From contig OX485806.1 of the NCBI GenBank assembly GCA_950295325.1, forward strand, positions 58,399,169-58,463,168: a stretch of 64,000 bases of DNA. Direction: 5' to 3'. The DNA comes from Polytrichum commune (taxonomy: Eukaryota > Streptophyta > Polytrichopsida > Polytrichales > Polytrichaceae). The translations under genes were made by a program, and so were the position numbers. The notes beneath the pieces were generated by a model. It was not told the DNA's origin. It searched no databases and saw nothing but the letters and a program-made list of their open reading frames with translations. Shown here piece by piece: positions 58,756-64,000 of this stretch (the stretch's first letter is position 1; each line of letters begins with the position of its first letter).

Positions 58756-59728
58756 TGTCGCGCACCTCTCCATGAGGAGTGCCCGAAACACCATGGGCAC
58801 AAGGGGGACCCCGGAGTGACACCCGGGACTTGTGGCGCCGTTGGTGAGAGGGCCCAAGTGATCCTAGTGTGGGTGAGGGCCCCGGGCGTTGGGAACGCCT
58901 CCCACCCACAAAGATTAGGAGGCACAAGGGTAAGGCCATGAGTTATGCGTAGCTCATGGCGTGGTGATTCTAGAAAGCTCAAGAACACCTCAATCGGAGG
59001 TGTGAGCTAGGAGTTATGGCCATTTGAGTGGGGCGCTGTCCCGGGACATCGCCCTGGTACAGCAGTGCCTGGGAGTGATTCCCGGGACTGCCAAGGTTCA
59101 AACAGGCATAACTTCCCCAAGACTTGCCCGAATGGGGCAAGTGAGGAGTCCATCGGCATCTACGTGAAGCGTAGATGAAGATGGAGTGGTTGGTTGTTAT
59201 GATCAGACATCATACAAGGAAGTTATGATGGTCTGAAGCTGCTGGGGGGGTTCTAGGCCCAGCAGCTAAAGGAAAATGTCCACTTGGCCCCAACTCTTGG
59301 TAGAGAGACAAGAGGTTGGTTGACGGTGGGGTAGGGGCCCCGCGTGAAGTCCTAGAGGCTTATATGGGTGAGGTGGTGTGGCCTCACCCACCCGAGGCCG
59401 AACGGCAAGGCCTCCATGGGCATTGGCCCATTGTGAGGCCATAGTTGCCTAGTATGGTTCGGGTTGTTGTAGTGTTGCTCCGGCAACGCGATGATCAACA
59501 TGGGATTGGACTTCCATGGATGGAAGTCCACATCTAGGAATGGGTTACCGATTAAGGGGTGAGTCCCGAAAGCAAAGTAGGAGGGTTGGTTCCCTCCTAT
59601 GAACTATAAGGTCCGGGGTAGGAGGAGCTAACCATTAGCATGGCGGTATGCGAAGGGTTAGCGCTCGTAACCTTTGCTAGAAACAAAATTTGGCAAGATT
59701 GCTATGGGGGCTAGCAAGGGTTGCGACA
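58756..59728 (+). repeat. Solo LTR, family LTR-A, nested
   Basis: From TGTCGCGCACCTCTCC to CAAGGGTTGCGACA, flanked by the perfect 5-bp duplication GTGAA (58751-58755 and 59729-59733). Length 973 bp. It interrupts the older LTR-C at 55820-60125. The orientation is set by 61047, where the same GGGTTGCGACA end is followed by a primer-binding site. Frames within it (58508-58939 and 58738-58941) are LTR sequence seen also at 34010-34258 and 52596-52910, and are not genes. Confidence 0.92.
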
Positions 59729-60125
59729 GTGAATGTTTCGTTAGAGGCTAGTTAAGTAGGGTTGGGGTTTAAATAATTAAGGGAAGTGGAGCTTGGAACT
59801 TATGGCAAGTGGTGAATTAAGTTAGAAGGATGACATTGAGTGAAGCTAAGAAGGGAACGACATGTGTTGAGAATCAAAAGCCACTTGACCTAACTAGGTG
59901 CATACTGTATTGCATAAATGGTTTTGAGTGTGTAATGGGCACAAGGGTGAAGTATCCTTGAATACTGATTATATTGTGACCCCATAATAAATAGTGGAGT
60001 TTCTTATGACACATTGATCAATGACCCCAAGGGGGATTCAATACTTGAGAAGTGAAGGAAGGGCATGTGATCCCTAGATCTCCACCTGGACTAGGAAGCT
60101 TAAGGGTGGAGGTTTAGGCCTCACA

Positions 60126-60764
60126 CACATGGTACGTCCGCCTGGAGTGGAGCGGGATTAGGAGACAAGACTTGGAGGCGATTAGGAAAGACTTGGAGGC
60201 ACGACCTTGTGAGAGAGGAATGAGCACTTGGTGAAGGGTAAGTGTTCACATTGGTTTTTGAGTTTTGGGTTTAACTAGATTAGTTTCATTTCGATTCTTT
60301 CCTTGGGATGAATTGCATTGTGATTTATGCAATTTTGTTTTGAGGAAGGAGCACGGCTAAGGTATGTCCTAAACCTTCTTGGGAATGGCATAAGAATCTC
60401 ACACTAATAGGATGCGCACTTAGCTTACTAAACTTTGAGAGGAATAATTAAATTTAGGAAACGTCAACTTCGACATTCACCTTGGAGTGAGTCTCCAAGT
60501 TAGGGGATTTTTTGAATTTGATGAGTAGACTAGAATTGTTAGTTTAAAGTTGTGCTGTTGATGTCGCCTTGAGTCACGGTCGAGGGTGAGTGCTAACGTG
60601 CAGGGAAGGACGAATTGCTTAAGGTATGGCATTCTTCAAAGTGAATTCATTAAATAATTAAGGAAATATTTTTGTAACTGTTTTTGTCGTTATCCATTGG
60701 AGAGGGTAATTCCCTAGTTGTGTTATTGTGCGAGGACAAGAGAGTGAAGGGTTTAGGCTGAAGG
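60126..60764. other. Unassigned spacer before the LTR-A gypsy element
   Basis: No coding domain. Contains GGAGCACGGCTAAGGTATG near 60350, similar to GAGCGCGGCTAAGGTACG at 36002, a short repeat shared with the Harbinger interior whose origin is unknown. Confidence 0.35.
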
Positions 60765-61047
60765 TGCTTAGTATGATTCGGGTTGTTGAGTGTTGCTTCG
60801 GCAATGCAATGATCAACATAGGATTGGACTTCCATGGATGGAAGTCCGCATCTAGAAATGGGTTACCAATTAAGGGGTGAGTCCCGAAAACAAAGTAGGA
60901 GGGTTGGTTCCTCTTTTATGAACTAGAAGGTCCGGGGTAGGAGGAGCTAACCATTAGCATGGCCGAATGCAAAAGGTTAACGCTCGTAACCTTTGCTAGA
61001 AATGGAAATTGGCAAGATTTTTAAGGGGGCTAGCAAGGGTTGCGACA
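60765..61047 (+). repeat. Truncated 5' LTR (LTR-A)
   Basis: Colinear with the last 280 bp of 58756-59728, from TTAGTATGATTCGGGTTGTT to GGGTTGCGACA. The upstream ~690 bp of the LTR are missing. Confidence 0.88.
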
Positions 61048-61049
61048 CG

Positions 61050-61069
61050 TGGTATCAGAGCAGGGTTCC
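61050..61069 (+). promoter_or_regulatory. Primer-binding site, initiator tRNA-Met type
   Basis: TGGTATCAGAGCAGGGTTCC begins two bases after the LTR end. TGGTATCAGAGC is the standard complement of the 3' end of plant initiator tRNA-Met, used to prime minus-strand DNA synthesis. It fixes the direction of this element and of the LTR-A family. Confidence 0.92.
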
Positions 61070-61087
61070 AATATTTGAGCTACTATT

Positions 61088-61715
61088 TTGAGGGAGACAT
61101 GGCTATCAAAAATGCGGGTTATGATGATGAGCCCAAAGTTTCCATAAGGTTGTGAGGCTCAAATTAGAACAAGGGTCATAGGCAAATGGAGTTTGACCAT
61201 ACCATTGGTTCTAATGACAATGGTGGGCATGAGGGTGGATTTGGTAAGGAAAATGGAGGAGTGCTTTGAAAGGGCTCCCGCAAACCTCGAAAAGTATTCG
61301 GGGGCTAGAATACCGAATGCATCCAAAAGCTTGGACGGTGGTAATGTTGGATTGAAATTCCAACCCAAAATGCTTAGAATGTGGTGAAGTTGAAATAGGT
61401 GCAAATGCGGCACGCACAGCTTTTAGGCCTATGTGCGCGCATTAACCACCCAAATGAATGGTACAATTAAGATACACTAGTTGGCTAAGAAACACATCGT
61501 TTTAGATGGAATTGCAAAAGTGGGTGGTGGATGCCTTGTTCAAGTCCCCAAAGTTTTTTGAGGACATGGCGGGATCATCAAGATTGCAAGAGCATTGAAT
61601 CCCCAAAAAACGTTAGGCGGCACATCACCACAAAGTGGTTTTAGCCAAATGGGACCCAAGGAAATAAATGTAAGTAGTTTGGCCCATAATACCAAGGCAA
61701 AAAATACTCGTGCGG
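61088..61715 (+). pseudogene. gag-like relic
   Basis: The region after the primer-binding site, where gag belongs. The open stretch 61193-61387 reads RKMEECFERAPANLEKYSGA, without zinc knuckle or other defining motif; identity rests on position. Stops and frame changes are present, and it is cut at 61715 by a solo LTR. Confidence 0.45.
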
Positions 61716-63230
61716 TGTAAGGCCAAACCCACCACCCTTAAGCGTCCTAGTCCGGGTGATGGTTTTGAGACTCACATGTGTCACACCAAAAGTAGCAACA
61801 TAAGATATAAGTCCCATCTCAATGAACCCCCAACTTCTTTTAAGTCATGATGTTTTATTAATGCAATTTTCTTAAGTGGGCATAGCATTGGCCGCCTCAA
61901 GGGTCCATCCCACGGCCTTAGCTACACATGCTCTTAAGGACTTCCCTCTTGAAACCTTAGTTCTGGCCGTTGATTCTTCACTAGTGCTCGTCACCTCGCT
62001 GAAGTTGTGACTTGTTGACTCCATGTGATGAGTACACAAGTGTTAAAAAACACTCATCACTCTCATCACTTAGCGTTACATCCTCTTCCGCAATTCTTCG
62101 CCATGGCACCCTTAAGTGCTTGATTACAATCCCAACAACTTAACTACAAGTTCCCCCCCTTAATATCACCTTATAATGCCTTGTAGTCAACCCCCTAGCT
62201 AAATGCTCATTACCTAATTAGCATTACATAATATTCTTATTAACTAATTATGACCCAATCTAATGTCCCAGCTGTCTAACTTCTGAACTAAATACTGTAT
62301 TTCCAGCAACCTACCCTCTGACTAAACACTGTATTTCCAGCAGCCTAAATACTGTATCTCCAGCAACTAAATACTGTATTTCCAGCAACCTACCCTCTGA
62401 CTAAACACTGTACTTCCAGCAGCCTAAATATTGTATTTCCAGCAACTAAATACTATATTTCCAGCAACCTACCCTCTGACTAAATACTTTATTTCCAGCA
62501 ACTAAATACTGTATTTCCCAAAACTCTAAGAGCTCAACTCCTTAGAGGAGAGAGAGCTTTAAATTCAACATAAATGTGGATGCTACAATTCTAAATGCCA
62601 TGATTCCAAACACTATAAATCTAAATATCATGAATCTAAATTCTATAAGTCACATACAACAAGCTAAGCTCTAAATGTCTCAACCAAAGACTACTCCTAA
62701 CAAATGTCAAACTAACTTCAAGGTGAATTAGTCTAGGTTCTTCACCTTGAAACCTTGCACGCACATGTGCTCCGTTCTTACTTCCCACACCCACACTTAT
62801 AACACGTCGGGTGCCAAGGAGCACGAAGGGAAAGAGGATGAAAGAGGGAAGAGTAAGGATTTATATAGTGAGTTGAGAGGGAGTATGTGAGCACCCTCAA
62901 GATAAACCCTTGTAATCCTTTCCTATTTTGTAGGCTCTCATCCTATCTTCTAAGCCTTTGTCTCTTAAACTAACAACATAGATCCTAATTCAAACATTTA
63001 AACCAAGGAACTACCCTTGGTTCACCACTCCCTACGCTCACCTAACTAAGGAACTTCTTCACGTTACCTACTTATAATAAATCCTCTCCACACTAACCTA
63101 ATGACTAAACATAACTTCATTCAAGCTTCACTCTTTTTATATTTTTGTGGATAATCATAAAACATCAAAACATAACTTCTAATGGTTTCGAAGGGTTAAG
63201 AATACATGTGAGCACCATTTTGGGCTCACA
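61716..63230 (+). repeat. Solo LTR, family LTR-C (copy 4), inserted in the gypsy gag region
   Basis: From TGTAAGGCCAAACCCACC to ATTTTGGGCTCACA, flanked by the perfect 5-bp duplication TGCGG (61711-61715 and 63231-63235). Length 1515 bp. It shares CCTTAAGCGTCCTAGTCCGG with copy 3 close to its start. The middle carries the tandem array at 62290-62520. Confidence 0.92.
62290..62520 (+). repeat. Minisatellite inside LTR-C copy 4
   Basis: Tandem units of AAATACTGTATTTCCAGCAA, some extended by CCTACCCTCTGACT, in about eight copies. Its position inside the LTR matches the different array in copy 3. Confidence 0.88.
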
Positions 63231-63308
63231 TGCGGCGGACGGAATGTTAGAATTGGCTTGGTGGTACCAAACCAAATCATATTTGTGCCACGGACGGAAT
63301 GTTAAAAT

Positions 63309-64000
63309 TTGGCTTTGCGGACGAAGCCAAATCATGTTGTTGCCATGGACCAAATGTTAGACGATGGCTTTATGGCCAAGGCTAGTACCCTTAAGCCAAG
63401 GCCACGTATTTTATACCTTGAGGCTCAAATGAATGCTAGAAATATCTCATGGGTTGACAAAGAGGCAACACATTCCTTCTTGAGCCCGAAGCTCATAATG
63501 TGTTGGGGTTTGCCGACGCGTAAAGTGGGCAAACTCATTAATGTGCGGTTTGGAAAGGGTGAACCGCATGCTATAAGGTAGTCGCCATGCCTTTGACCTT
63601 ATAATGTAGGACCACGTGTAGGACATTGGAATTTGTGGAGATTTCACACTTTGTAAAATGGATAAGGTGCCCTCATTTTGGAGGATACCTTCTTTGAAAC
63701 TCACATGGTAGATGTGAGGCACAAACCAGTGTGCGTGCGGTGCGTTGTGATGTGCCATGATGACAAAGAATTGAACTACAAATTGACAAGGACTCCTATG
63801 GTAGGAGGAACCAAGTTGAATTTGGTCTTAATGGACCAAATGAATAAACGTTAAAAACATAAAATAATAATGGTCGTGGTTCAATTGGAGCAACTCCAAG
63901 GAACTCATGGGGAGGCTAGGAAATGTGGGCCTCCCCCAAATCACACTTGTAGGATGTTGGTGAGATACAAGGATGTATTCACCAATGTGTTACTCAAAAT
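63309..64000 (+). pseudogene. Gypsy protease and pre-RT relic
   Basis: The 90-codon frame 63309-63581 contains LYLEAQMNARNISWVDKEAT then HSFLSPKL and GLPTRKVGKLINVRFGKGEP, which fits a retropepsin of Ty3/gypsy elements. The catalytic Asp-Thr-Gly is replaced by Asp-Lys-Glu (63456-63464), so it cannot be active. After 63581 the frame is lost, but a plus-strand stretch near 63790-64000 reads VVQLEQLQGTHGEA and MLVRYKDVFTNVL, resembling the KDVF...LP phrase just before gypsy reverse transcriptase. The sequence continues beyond the window. Confidence 0.68.

Larger units (their letters stand above)
55820..60125 (-). repeat. LTR-C copy split by two later solo LTRs
   Basis: Starts TATGAGCCCAAAT and ends GGTTTAGGCCTCACA. 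Removing the inserted solo LTRs (56882-58523 and 58756-59728) and one copy of each target duplication leaves about 1.67 kb, the length of copy 2 (1665 bp). Its pieces are 55820-56881, 58529-58755 and 59734-60125. The 5-mers at its outer edges differ (AATTA and CACAT), so it is not a clean solo LTR; it may be one LTR of a deleted element. Evidence on its direction conflicts: integrase sequence lies to the left on plus, but the candidate primer-binding site reads leftward on minus. Confidence 0.72.
60765..64000 (+). mobile_element. 5' part of an LTR-A Ty3/gypsy retrotransposon, runs off the window
   Basis: In order: a 5'-truncated LTR-A (60765-61047, last ~280 bp), a primer-binding site (61050), a gag-like region, then (after a nested LTR-C solo LTR, 61716-63230) a protease remnant and the linker towards reverse transcriptase. 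The order LTR-PBS-gag-protease is that of a retrotransposon read on plus. It explains the family whose solo LTRs occur at 12994, 33272, 52742 and 58756. The coding region is decayed and the remainder of pol lies beyond position 64000. Confidence 0.8.

Noticed and set aside
58508-58988. Minus-strand frames of 113-143 codons
   Set aside because: Lie mostly in the LTR-A solo LTR; the same peptide appears at 34010-34258 and 52596-52910 because all are LTR copies.
55820-60125. Clean solo LTR call for the outermost LTR-C of the nest
   Set aside because: The flanking 5-mers AATTA and CACAT do not match, so no target duplication supports it.
1-64000. CRISPR arrays, bacterial operons or phage
   Set aside because: Tandem repeats here lack regular spacers; introns and plant transposons show a eukaryotic nuclear sequence.

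Overview
This is nuclear DNA of a land plant with a large, repeat-rich genome. The evidence is a spliced gene with plant-type GT-AG introns and the plant members of the Ty3/gypsy, PIF/Harbinger, hAT and Mutator-like transposon classes. The species cannot be named from sequence alone. Short-LTR gypsy elements, long introns and SWIM-type Mutator relics would fit a non-flowering lineage, but that is a guess.

The only intact host gene found is at 19328-25791 (+). It has nine coding exons that splice to an uninterrupted 448-residue WD40 protein of the conserved plant family related to fission yeast C2A9.03. Its intron 2 holds a decayed tandem copy of the end of exon 2. Nearly everything else is transposon sequence.

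Layout. 1-5.4 kb: two solo LTRs of one family (called LTR-C here), each with a perfect 5-bp target duplication. 6.7-10.1 kb: a decayed Mutator-like transposase relic ending in a degenerate SWIM finger. 12.8-14.0 kb: old copies of a second LTR family (LTR-A). 15.4-17.8 kb: a 246-bp Mutator-type MITE and a 1.6-kb hAT element lie side by side, with a related uninterrupted copy of the target just upstream. 17.8-27.4 kb: the WD40 gene and its flanks. 27.4-28.3 kb: a second, 976-bp member of the MITE's TIR family. 28.4-39.8 kb: an 11.4-kb PIF/Harbinger element with TTA target duplications, long inverted-repeat arms, a Myb/SANT-like ORF1 (+) and a DDE transposase (-); it carries a nested LTR-A solo LTR and tandem arrays. 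39.9-40.8 kb: a BED-finger, hAT-like coding relic. 40.8-48.4 kb: unassigned DNA with recurring ATGACTA/TAGTCAT motifs. 48.4-51.7 kb: an 18S rRNA-derived fragment beside a decayed Ty3/gypsy pol that carries a PHD finger after integrase. 52.7-60.1 kb: LTR fragments, an integrase tail and a three-level nest of LTRs. 60.8-64 kb: the 5' part of an LTR-A gypsy element (truncated LTR, primer-binding site, gag/protease relic) split by another LTR-C solo LTR and running off the right edge.

The window has one cellular gene in a dense, layered set of mobile elements. Six insertions have exact target duplications and TG...CA ends without any coding interior, so removal by LTR-LTR recombination has been frequent here. 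The items most worth follow-up are the 11.4-kb Harbinger element with long arms, the PHD-bearing gypsy pol, the 18S-derived fragment, and the tRNA-Arg-like sequence at an LTR boundary.
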